A stretch of DNA of 12,446 bases from positions 1 to 12,446 of the forward strand of contig JAFGID010000088.1 in the NCBI GenBank assembly GCA_016929735.1. The letters run 5' to 3'. Of this stretch, positions 1 through 6,015 are shown piece after piece. Both the position numbers and the translations under genes were made by a program. Position 1 is the stretch's first letter, and every line of letters starts with the position of its first letter. The notes beneath the pieces are model-generated. The model worked only from the letters and a program-made list of their open reading frames with translations, did no database searches and had not been told where the DNA came from. The DNA is from Ignavibacteriales bacterium. Lineage in GTDB: Bacteria > Bacteroidota > Ignavibacteria > Ignavibacteriales > Melioribacteraceae.

Positions 1-3
1 GTA

Positions 4-958
4 ATTTGATTTGAACTATAATAGAATTGAGACTTGCACAACACTTTGATACTTGATTATGTCCGTCCCAGATTTGATTTGAACTATAATAGAATTGAGA
101 CTCCAATTATGCTAATTCAAATAAGGAATGTTTTGGAATTTGATTTGAACTATAATAGAATTGAGACTATATATTGACCGCTTTTAATTTTCTTTTCTGT
201 TTCTATTTGATTTGAACTATAATAGAATTGAGACTAGTTTAATATGCATCTTCACGTTCGCGTATTCTAATTTGATTTGAACTATAATAGAATTGAGACT
301 TCATTGTAGTCTCCAATTTAATAATGATTAGTTAATTTGATTTGAACTATAATAGAATTGAGACTTTGTTTTCCTTTTAGTTAGTTAAAAAATTCTAAAA
401 TAATTTGATTTGAACTATAATAGAATTGAGACCTGTTGGGAATAATCTTTCCAAGTCTTTTGTTGTGAATTTGATTTGAACTATAATAGAATTGAGACCG
501 TTAACAAAGCATCTATTTGCTTTGCTATGGCGTATTTGATTTGAACTATAATAGAATTGAGACCCTTTATATCAATACCTAATCTTAACATATCGGTTGC
601 AATTTGATTTGAACTATAATAGAATTGAGACTCGTATAAAAATCGCATGTATTTTACTCCAGTTTCATTTGATTTGAACTATAATAGAATTGAGACAAGG
701 TTGGACAACGGAATGTCGCATCCCTAATTAATTTGATTTGAACTATAATAGAATTGAGACCGGGTATGCAAATATGCTTTTTCTTGAATTCATTCCAATT
801 TGATTTGAACTATAATAGAATTGAGACTTCTCTAACCACTCCAACCATTCAATATGTTTTTTATTTGATTTGAACTATAATAGAATTGAGACATCGTTTT
901 TAGTATTGTTGTGCTGTTTCAATTCTAAATTTGATTTGAACTATAATAGAATTGAGAC
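4..958 (+). CRISPR. CRISPR array, 15 perfect 30-nt repeats, type I-B/III-like
   Basis: Fifteen identical 30-nt repeats begin at 4, 72, 138, 205, 270, 335, 403, 469, 534, 602, 667, 731, 798, 863 and 929. Each starts ATTTGATTTGAACTATAATA and ends GAATTGAGAC. The 14 spacers between them are 34-38 nt and all differ. The array continues past the left edge, so the leader and total length are not visible. The 3' end ATTGAGAC resembles the ATTGAAAC 5' handle of type I-B and some type III crRNAs. From that I infer rightward transcription with the leader to the left, which agrees with the repeats decaying on the right. No cas gene lies in the window, so the subtype is inferred only from repeat length, handle and spacer size. 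The identical repeats suggest this part was maintained until recently. Confidence 0.98.
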
Positions 959-1020
959 TATAATAACTACATGCTATCGATATTTCAAAGAGCAAGTTTG
1001 TATCGAACTATATTAGAATT

Positions 1021-1130
1021 TCCCGACAAGTCGGGATCTCCATTCCGATAAATCGGAATTCCGAGAGACTTTAAGTTGTGACGAAAAAATTGCGAAGTAA
1101 TTTTTGAAGTCATCCCGATGTAATCGGGAT
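1021..1130. mobile_element. 110-bp palindrome-rich insertion inside a CRISPR repeat
   Basis: This block interrupts a degenerate CRISPR repeat. It is flanked by perfect 19-bp copies of ATCGAACTATATTAGAATT (1002-1020 and 1131-1149), as a target-site duplication would leave. It holds four inverted repeats: TCCCGACAAGTCGGGA (1021-1036), ATTCCGATAAATCGGAAT (1043-1060), AAAAATT with AATTTTT around a 7-nt loop, and ATCCCGAT with ATCGGGAT at the right end. There is no credible gene inside. Related CCGACAAGTCGG palindromes occur at 1217-1231 and 3032-3047, so this is probably a member of a dispersed intergenic repeat family (REP or MITE-like) mobilised by a protein encoded elsewhere. The alternative is a repeat duplication by slippage with independent acquisition of palindromes. 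Confidence 0.55.
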
Positions 1131-1190
1131 ATCGAACTATATTAGAATTGAGACAAATCATCCAAATCAAACTTGCTTTTCTTCCAAACT

Positions 1191-1231
1191 AGTTTGTATC
1201 GAACTATATTAGAATTTCCCGACAAGTCGGG
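1191..1231 (+). repeat. 41-nt perfect direct repeat of 995-1035 (degenerate repeat plus palindrome)
   Basis: Bases 1191-1231 are identical to 995-1035. The unit joins the 5' part of the degenerate CRISPR repeat to the palindrome TCCCGACAAGTCGGG, so both decayed repeats are broken at exactly the same base. To the right the sequences diverge. The first copy continues into the 110-bp insertion, whereas here the palindrome is followed after about three bases by a poor copy of the repeat's 3' part. The second site may therefore be a copied or deletion-shortened form of the first insertion. Confidence 0.85.
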
Positions 1232-1284
1232 CTAATCGCACTATTGTAGAATTGAAATGTGGTCATTTGCTGATGGAAGAACAG

Positions 1285-1331
1285 GTTGTATTCCAATATA
1301 CCCAAAGAACAAATTGAAATCAAATCACAAC
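1285..1331. repeat. Solitary 47-nt repeat with GTTGT/ACAAC ends, type II-C CRISPR-like
   Basis: The 47-nt sequence starts GTTGTATTCC and ends AAATCACAAC. It matches 44 of 47 bases of the copy at 2813-2859. Read on the minus strand it begins GTTGTGATTTGATTTCAA, which is the form I recall for 46-48-nt type II-C repeats of Bacteroidetes. No further copy lies 77 nt to either side, so this one is alone. It may be the remnant of an array or the anti-repeat of a tracrRNA, because two small hairpins and a T-run follow it on the plus strand. Confidence 0.7.
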
Positions 1332-1352
1332 GCAAAATCCTTTTACCAAGTC

Positions 1353-1385
1353 GGCTGAAGCCAATCTATGTCATCCAGATTTTTT
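1353..1385 (+). terminator. Small hairpins plus T-run downstream of the 47-nt repeat
   Basis: GGC-TGAA-GCC (1353-1362) is followed at once by AATCT (1363-1367), a 9-nt loop, AGATT (1377-1381), and a run of six T ending at 1385. The second stem is short and AT-rich but has the form of an intrinsic terminator for a plus-strand transcript. With the 47-nt repeat just upstream, the layout resembles the anti-repeat, short hairpin and terminator of a tracrRNA of about 100 nt. That reading is speculative. Confidence 0.35.
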
Positions 1386-1756
1386 AACTATTACATTCTT
1401 TTTAACTCTGTGTTTTTTCTCTTGTTTTTCCCCTGTTGTTTATCCCTCAATTTACAACCAGTAACCATCACTACGAACAAATTAAACATTAACCATTATT
1501 CTATTAACCATTAAAAAAACTCTTTGTTTCTTACTCTTTTTTCATATTTTTGCATTGTAATCCAATAAATTTTTCCACCTATAATTTTTTGTATTGAAGT
1601 ATTTCGAAGGGTTATTCATAGATTGAAAAATTTAATTGTTTTCACGGATTATTGTACTTAAAAACTTTTGAATTTATTCTGCACTGATCGTTAGCTAAAG
1701 TTTAGCATAGAAACATAAAATGAAAAATTTAATATTTAATTATTTAATATAAAATT
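1386..1756. other. AT-rich intergenic region upstream of the lipoprotein gene
   Basis: I see no gene in this stretch of about 370 bases. It is very AT-rich. TAACCAT occurs three times (1462-1468, 1490-1496, 1505-1511), the last two within an 11-nt direct repeat ATTAACCATTA. TGAAAAATTTAAT occurs at about 1623 and 1721. A promoter-like element is listed separately. No RNA gene is recognisable. Confidence 0.6.
1523..1552 (+). promoter_or_regulatory. Bacteroidetes-type promoter candidate
   Basis: TTTG at 1523-1526 and TATTTTTG at 1545-1552 fit the Bacteroidetes primary sigma-factor consensus TTTG/TAnnTTTG, with an 18-nt spacer. Transcription would begin a few bases beyond 1552, leaving a leader of nearly 200 nt before the lipoprotein start at 1757. 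In DNA this T-rich a chance match is quite possible. Confidence 0.35.
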
Positions 1757-2638
1757 ATGGAAAAGACAAAAGCAAAAGAATTGGTAGTGCTAGTCCTTTG
1801 TGCAATAGTCTCAATCAATGTTGTATTGATAATTGGATGTAGAAGGAATGAAACAATTCCTACCGAACTAGAAACACCTTCTCCTATAGATACACATCAG
1901 ATTCCATCGTTTAAATTGCCGGTTTTGGTAAATGCCTCTTTTTATGATAAAATTAAAGAGTTGTTAAAACCTGATGATGTCGTTGGAGCCCGAGCTCCTC
2001 GGTCAAGACCTGATGTACCATTAGATCTAAACAAATTTCAGAGAGCTTTGTCTGTATTAAACCAAGTTGATGAACAAGAAAAGGGCATAAAAAAAAGTCT
2101 AGTTTTTTCTTCAAAGGAAGATTTAAAAACTTATCTTAGCCAGATTCCTTCAGATATCACGATCATCAGTTACAACAATGAATCTAGCTTGACGCCAATC
2201 GAAGAAAGAGAAACTCCGGAGCAAATGAAAGCGGCGGTTTTGGAATTCAGTCAGCTTGTTCACCAAAGTGGCCGCCAGATGGTTTTCGGACCTTTAAATA
2301 ATGACTGGTTAAATTTAAATAATGCAGGTAAACTAAAAGAGGTTTTAGATGCTATTGACGCAGCTGGGGTTCAAGGGCAAGGGGCAATGGACCAAGGTGG
2401 TTTAAATTCTTTTATCAATTTTGTAGAACAGATGAAATCAATATTCGCTCAAAATAAAGGGCAAGATGTAAAACTAAATGTTCAACTTTGGTTGGGTCGG
2501 AATTCAGTTGAAGAAATTGTCAGCGGCTTTAAAGAAGTGGAAGATAAGATTAGTATAGCCGTGATTTTTTCTGATACTGACCCAAATAACGACACTTATA
2601 AAATTTTACAACAACTAAGGGGTACAAACGCCAGATAA
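1757..2638 (+). CDS. Predicted lipoprotein of unknown function
   Basis: This 293-residue protein has a lipoprotein signal peptide: Lys-rich start, hydrophobic segment at residues 9-26, and lipobox IIGC with Cys28 as the predicted lipidated residue. The mature protein should therefore be membrane-anchored outside the cytoplasm. I do not recognise a family with confidence. Residues from about 130 to 285 alternate strand-like hydrophobic runs with helices: ITIISYNNES, then TPIEERETPEQM, QMVFGPLNNDW, KLNVQLWLG and ISIAVIFSDTD. That pattern suggests a TIM-barrel fold like uncharacterised glycosidase-related secreted proteins, where a YDxE-type strand is followed by TPxEE. Here the strand reads YNNES, so a catalytic role is doubtful. 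No Shine-Dalgarno sequence precedes the ATG. It is the only gene between the CRISPR array and hrcA and is flanked on both sides by CRISPR-like remnants. Confidence 0.85.
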   Translation: MEKTKAKELVVLVLCAIVSINVVLIIGCRRNETIPTELETPSPIDTHQIPSFKLPVLVNASFYDKIKELLKPDDVVGARAPRSRPDVPLDLNKFQRALSVLNQVDEQEKGIKKSLVFSSKEDLKTYLSQIPSDITIISYNNESSLTPIEERETPEQMKAAVLEFSQLVHQSGRQMVFGPLNNDWLNLNNAGKLKEVLDAIDAAGVQGQGAMDQGGLNSFINFVEQMKSIFAQNKGQDVKLNVQLWLGRNSVEEIVSGFKEVEDKISIAVIFSDTDPNNDTYKILQQLRGTNAR

Positions 2639-2677
2639 CTCTATTGAGTAAATTCAAATTTCAACCACTAAATTAGA

Positions 2678-2707
2678 ATTTCATTTGAACTAAAATAAAA
2701 TTGGGAT
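2678..2707 (+). repeat. Isolated degenerate copy of the 30-nt CRISPR repeat
   Basis: The 30 bases from ATTTCATTTGAAC to AAATTGGGAT match the array repeat over its full length, without gaps, at about 24-25 positions and in the same orientation. It lies 1.7 kb beyond the last perfect repeat, on the far side of the lipoprotein gene. No spacer-phased neighbour is visible. It is probably a relic of a once longer or duplicated array; chance similarity is unlikely at this length despite the AT-rich background. Confidence 0.6.
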
Positions 2708-2716
2708 ATTTTGGTG

Positions 2717-2747
2717 AATTAAGTTAATTATTTCTTTAATTTTTTTA
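2717..2747 (+). terminator. Weak AT-only hairpin with T-run after the lipoprotein gene
   Basis: AATTAAG (2717-2723) can pair with CTTTAATT (from 2734) across a roughly 10-nt loop, with one bulge, and a T-run follows. It lies about 80 nt after the lipoprotein stop and could end that transcript. The stem has almost no GC pairs, so support is weak. Confidence 0.25.
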
Positions 2748-2812
2748 TCTTTTTTTTGTATTATGCTACAGGTAAGTAATAGAATTTAACTATATACAAT
2801 ATAATAAACGGC

Positions 2813-2936
2813 ATTGTATTTCAATATACCCAAAGAACAAATTGAAATCAAATCGCAACAGGTAGGTGAGTGTAGTCGAAGCTACGCTATTTGTAACTCA
2901 ATATACCCCAGCAATAACTTTCCACTTTAGAGACAC
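2813..2936. CRISPR. Remnant repeat-spacer-repeat unit, type II-C-like (47 + 30 nt)
   Basis: The 47-nt repeat at 2813-2859 is 44/47 identical to 1285-1331. A degenerate copy starts at 2890, exactly 77 nt later. It matches 23 of the first 31 bases, including an unbroken TCAATATACCC, but decays towards its right end (about 28 of 47 overall). The 30 nt between them (2860-2889) are spacer-sized. Repeats of 46-48 nt with 30-nt spacers are characteristic of type II-C (Cas9) arrays in Bacteroidetes and relatives. The pattern is that of an array reduced to its terminal unit. A caveat is that the spacer contains TAGTCGAAGC, similar to REP-like sequences common in such genomes. No cas9, cas1 or cas2 is present here. 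Confidence 0.6.
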
Positions 2937-2994
2937 TTAGCCGCAGATTGAGATTAAATATTTTTTAATAAATGGCACTGATATAAATACATTA

Positions 2995-3067
2995 AAGAAG
3001 GCTTTGAAAAACTAGGTTTCTGTCATACTGATTCCGACAAGTCGGAAAGGTTTTTCCAAGGCTTCTT
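2995..3067. repeat. Long inverted repeat enclosing a CCGACAAGTCGG palindrome
   Basis: Left arm AAGAAGGCTTTGAAAAAC (2995-3012) and right arm GTTTTTCCAAGGCTTCTT (3050-3067) pair at 16 of 18 positions. Between them is the perfect palindrome TTCCGACAAGTCGGAA (3032-3047), of the same family as those inserted in the CRISPR end. The 73-bp unit lies about 110 bp upstream of hrcA. It could be another copy of the mobile palindromic element, or a folded RNA or attenuator ahead of the heat-shock operon. The lack of a T-run right after the arm argues against a simple plus-strand terminator. Confidence 0.65.
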
Positions 3068-3176
3068 ATAGCATAAATAATTTAGTTAAAATCTTATGGT
3101 TTTTTCCCTTTTTTTCCCATCAAATGAGTACTTAAAATTTTTTATATTTGTAATCTAAATTTTAAATAATTTTACT
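3068..3176 (+). promoter_or_regulatory. Upstream region of hrcA, weak promoter candidate
   Basis: TATATTTG at 3143-3150 matches the Bacteroidetes -7 element TAnnTTTG, 26 nt before the hrcA start, but I find no TTTG at the matching -33 position. No CIRCE operator (TTAGCACTC-N9-GAGTGCTAA) is present; GAGTACTTAA at about 3126 resembles only one half-site. The rest is poly-T and AT-rich sequence. Confidence 0.25.
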
Positions 3177-4220
3177 ATGACTGACTTAACTGAAAGAGAA
3201 AAAGCGATATTACGATACGTGATATATCAGTTTATTTTAACTGCTAATCCGGTTGGCTCGAGAGTGATTTCAAAGAAGTTTAATCTTAATCTTTCTTCTG
3301 CCTCGATAAGAAATACTATGTCCGATTTGGAGGAATTAGGTCTTTTAAATCATCCTCATACTTCATCGGGTCGCGTTCCGACTGAAAAGGGATACCGCCT
3401 ATACGTTGATTCCCTTATGGATGAGCCACGGCTCGAATCAAAAGAAAAAAGAATGATAAAAGCTGGACTTGATTCGGAGGTTGCTCCATTTGAGGATTTA
3501 TTGCGTATGACTTCGAGCATATTAAGTCAGATTACAAAAAATTTAGCTTGTGTAACATACCCGAAACTCGATAAGGCAATACTGAGTAAAATACAGATAA
3601 TTCCTATTTCCTATGCAAGGATTCTGGTTGTTGTTACAATTAAGTCGGGTTTGGTAAAAACTATTACTTTGGAATTAAAGACGGAGATAACTCAGTCAAA
3701 ATTAGAAAAAGTTCAGCAATTTTTGAATGAGCGGCTTTCGGGTTTGACTTTTTGCGAAATCCGACAGACGTTTCAGGAGAGAATAAGCGATTTGGACAGC
3801 GAAGAATTTAAACCTGTTGTTAGGTTGTTTATTGATTCGGCAGATAAAATATTTCCTGATATTCAGATTGCAGATAATATCTTCTTAACCGGAACAAAAA
3901 ATATTTTATCTCAACCGGAATTTTCAGACAGCGAAAAATTTCAGAGCATAATTGAATTGATAGAGGATAAAGATGTAATCATTCATCTAATGGAAAAAAA
4001 GAGAAGCGATAGTCTTGATAAAATTACTGTTTCCATTGGTTCAGAAAATGAGATTGACCAATTATCCGATTATAGTGTGGTTATTAAAAATTACAATGTA
4101 GGTGAAGTTAATGGTTCAGTTGCTGTTATCGGACCGAAGAGGATGCAGTATTCAAAAACAATTGCAGCGATAATTTACGTTGCAGAAGTATTATCAAAAG
4201 CAATTAAAGGTGAAGAATAA
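3177..4220 (+). CDS. hrcA: Heat-inducible transcription repressor HrcA
   Basis: This cytoplasmic repressor normally binds CIRCE operators and silences chaperone genes until GroEL is titrated by unfolded protein. At 347 residues it has normal family length. Residues 1-75 form the winged-helix DNA-binding domain: TEREKAILRYVI at the start, recognition-helix region SSASIRNTMSDLEELGLL at 40-57, and the wing with TSSGRVPTEKGYR at 62-74, a signature of the family. The remainder is the GAF-like and dimerisation region. It starts the cluster, with grpE 18 nt downstream, an arrangement common in many bacteria. The ATG has no clear Shine-Dalgarno sequence. No CIRCE site is visible in the window, so whether it represses its own operon here is unclear; its targets may lie elsewhere, such as groESL. 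Confidence 0.96.
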   Translation: MTDLTEREKAILRYVIYQFILTANPVGSRVISKKFNLNLSSASIRNTMSDLEELGLLNHPHTSSGRVPTEKGYRLYVDSLMDEPRLESKEKRMIKAGLDSEVAPFEDLLRMTSSILSQITKNLACVTYPKLDKAILSKIQIIPISYARILVVVTIKSGLVKTITLELKTEITQSKLEKVQQFLNERLSGLTFCEIRQTFQERISDLDSEEFKPVVRLFIDSADKIFPDIQIADNIFLTGTKNILSQPEFSDSEKFQSIIELIEDKDVIIHLMEKKRSDSLDKITVSIGSENEIDQLSDYSVVIKNYNVGEVNGSVAVIGPKRMQYSKTIAAIIYVAEVLSKAIKGEE

Positions 4221-4238
4221 AAGTAAGGTATAAAATAT

Positions 4239-4895
4239 ATGAAAGAAAAAACAAAAGAAAAACCAGAAGAAAAGGAAAAATCAATCAGAGAGGAAAAAGA
4301 AGTTACTGAATCTACTGAAGAAATAATTAAAGAAGCAGAAATTACGGAAGAAGAAAAACAAATGGACGAATTGACAGAAGAGATAGAGAAATTAAAAGCA
4401 GAAAAAGAAGAATTAAAAAATCTTCTATTGCGAAAAGCTGCTGAGTTTGAAAATTACAAACGACGAAGCGAAGCTGATTTTGCACAGATAATCAAATACG
4501 CTGCTGAACCGATAATTCTAAAAATCCTTTCCGTATTCGACGATTTTGAACGCTCTATTTCGCATATAGAAGAAGAGAACAACTTTAACTCTACTAAAGA
4601 AGGATTGAAATTATTATTTGAAAAGTTCAATAAGACATTAAACGACATTCAAATAAAAAAGATAAATTCAAAAGGGACACTTTTTGATGTCAACTTGCAC
4701 GACGCACTAATGCAGCAAGTTGATGATTCGATACCTGAGAATACTGTAATTGAAGAAATTGAACCGGGATACATGTATAAGGATAAAGTTATCCGACATT
4801 CAAAAGTAATAGTTAGCAAACATTCTGATGAAGAGCCCGTAATAGAAAATAATAGTGAAAATTTTTCCAATAATGATAATAATGAGGTAGAATAA
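4239..4895 (+). CDS. grpE: Nucleotide exchange factor GrpE
   Basis: GrpE is the DnaK co-chaperone that releases ADP so DnaK can cycle and discharge substrate. Residues 1-40 are a long Lys/Glu-rich, probably disordered tail. Residues 40-85 form the coiled-coil dimerisation helix, including LLRKAAEFENYKRRSEAD. Residues 90-135 make the four-helix bundle, and 149-193 carry the beta-domain signature: FD, H154, GY at 177-178, and HSKVIVSK. At 218 residues it is slightly long because of both tails; the C-terminus is Asn/Glu-rich. AAGTAAGGT lies upstream of the start as a weak ribosome site. It sits between hrcA and dnaJ, four bases from the latter, so co-translation is likely. Confidence 0.95.
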   Translation: MKEKTKEKPEEKEKSIREEKEVTESTEEIIKEAEITEEEKQMDELTEEIEKLKAEKEELKNLLLRKAAEFENYKRRSEADFAQIIKYAAEPIILKILSVFDDFERSISHIEEENNFNSTKEGLKLLFEKFNKTLNDIQIKKINSKGTLFDVNLHDALMQQVDDSIPENTVIEEIEPGYMYKDKVIRHSKVIVSKHSDEEPVIENNSENFSNNDNNEVE

Positions 4896-4899
4896 GTTT

Positions 4900-6003
4900 A
4901 TGTCCAAGCGTGATTATTATGAAATTTTAGAAGTTGGGAAAAGCGCAAGCAAAGAGGAAATTAGAAAAGCATATAGAAAACTCGCAATGAAATATCACCC
5001 TGATAGGAATCCGGGAGATAAAGATGCTGAAAATAAATTTAAGGAAGCAACCGAAGCCTATGAAGTGCTAAGCGATGACGATAAAAGAAAAAGATATGAC
5101 CAGTTCGGACATAGCGGTGTTCGGGGTGGACAAGATTTCCACGACTTTACTAATATCAATGATATATTTAGCCAGTTCAGCGACATCTTCAGCGGTTCGT
5201 CTTTTTTCGATGATTTCTTCGGTGGTTCTTCACGCGGTTCTCGAAGAAGGACGCAGGGTATGCCCGGTTCTAATTTGAGAGTCAGCATTGATTTAACCCT
5301 TGAAGAAATTGCACAAGGTGTATCCAAAACCATTAAAATTAAAAAAAGTAATGTATGCAGTACTTGTAATGGAACAGGTGCGAAGGATACAAATTCATTT
5401 AAGACTTGCTCTGTTTGTAATGGCACGGGTGAATTAAGACAAATTTCGCGTTCCTTATTCGGACAGGTTGTAAATATTGTTACTTGCAACAATTGTAATG
5501 GTACCGGCAAAATAATCTCTCAACCATGTAAGGAATGCAAAGGTGAAGGAAGAATACATGGTGAGTCCACGGTAAAAATAAATATACCAGCAGGAGTTTA
5601 CGACAACAGTTATCTTACGTTGAGAGGGCAAGGCAATGCAGGTAAGCATGGCGGACCAGCAGGAGATTTAATCGTAATAATAAGAGAAATCCCTCATAAA
5701 TATTTTAGAAGAGATAACGATAATATAATTTACGATTTATGGATAAGTTTTCCGCAAGCCGTTCTTGGTGCTGATGTGGAAGTACCCACTTTGAATAGTA
5801 AGGCAAAATTAAAAATAGAAAAAGGGACAACTGCAGGAAAATATCTTAAAATGACCGGTAAAGGTATCAAACATTATGACAGGATGGGTAATGGCGACCA
5901 ACTTGTAAAAATCAATATTTTTGTGCCTCAAAGAGTTAATTCAAAGGAAAAGGAACTTCTTAAAGAATTAGATGGGCAAGAAAATATAAAACCGAATAAA
6001 TAA
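4900..6003 (+). CDS. dnaJ: Chaperone DnaJ (Hsp40, type A)
   Basis: DnaJ binds unfolded clients, delivers them to DnaK and stimulates its ATPase. All parts of a class A Hsp40 are present in 367 residues. The J domain covers about 4-70, with the essential HPD at 33-35. A Gly/Phe/Asp/Ser-rich linker follows, at about 75-115. The zinc domain has four CxxCxGxG motifs starting at Cys153, Cys170, Cys196 and Cys210, all intact, and the C-terminal substrate-binding and dimer region ends near 350. It starts four bases after the grpE stop. dnaK is not between or next to these genes, so it must be elsewhere. The next gene begins 12 bases after the stop. Confidence 0.97.
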   Translation: MSKRDYYEILEVGKSASKEEIRKAYRKLAMKYHPDRNPGDKDAENKFKEATEAYEVLSDDDKRKRYDQFGHSGVRGGQDFHDFTNINDIFSQFSDIFSGSSFFDDFFGGSSRGSRRRTQGMPGSNLRVSIDLTLEEIAQGVSKTIKIKKSNVCSTCNGTGAKDTNSFKTCSVCNGTGELRQISRSLFGQVVNIVTCNNCNGTGKIISQPCKECKGEGRIHGESTVKINIPAGVYDNSYLTLRGQGNAGKHGGPAGDLIVIIREIPHKYFRRDNDNIIYDLWISFPQAVLGADVEVPTLNSKAKLKIEKGTTAGKYLKMTGKGIKHYDRMGNGDQLVKINIFVPQRVNSKEKELLKELDGQENIKPNK

Positions 6004-6015
6004 TTAATAAATAAA

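Larger units (their letters stand above)
959..1258 (+). CRISPR. Decayed leader-distal end: two split degenerate repeat units
   Basis: After the last perfect repeat, a 37-nt spacer-sized gap (959-995) leads to a degenerate repeat at 996-1020 that matches the first 25 repeat bases at 20 positions. Its GAGAC end is missing and 110 bp of palindromic DNA follows. The repeat then resumes at 1131-1154 (21 of 24 match, ending correctly in GAGAC). Another 37-nt gap (1155-1191) precedes a second degenerate repeat at 1192-1216, identical to the 996 copy. This one is broken at the same place by a short palindrome and resumes as a weaker copy at 1235-1258 (17 of 24). Spacer-sized phasing shows these are former repeats 16 and 17 of the array. 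Decay of terminal repeats at the leader-distal end is a known CRISPR property; the repeated splitting is not. Confidence 0.8.

Noticed and set aside
985..1170. Minus-strand 61-codon reading frame across the array end
   Set aside because: It is made entirely of decayed CRISPR repeats and palindromic insertion sequence. Its peptide (YIGMTSKI, NGDPDLSG) is the type of spurious translation these intergenic palindromes give.
2860..2889. Spacer-like 30 nt with TAGTCGAAGCTACG considered as an independent REP element
   Set aside because: It resembles common REP-like sequence, but the pairing is only about four base pairs and the exact 77-nt phasing of the flanking repeats explains the segment better. 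It is kept as a caveat.
3121..3135. Possible CIRCE half-site GAGTACTTAA before hrcA
   Set aside because: Only one half resembles CIRCE, with mismatches, and no TTAGCACTC-like arm lies nine bases upstream.
4454..4870. Two minus-strand frames opposite grpE
   Set aside because: Both sit within an intact grpE gene and encode no recognisable protein.
5058..5510. Minus-strand 150-codon frame opposite dnaJ
   Set aside because: It lies wholly within the well-conserved dnaJ gene, and its Cys/Pro/Ser pattern is the complement of the zinc-finger repeats.
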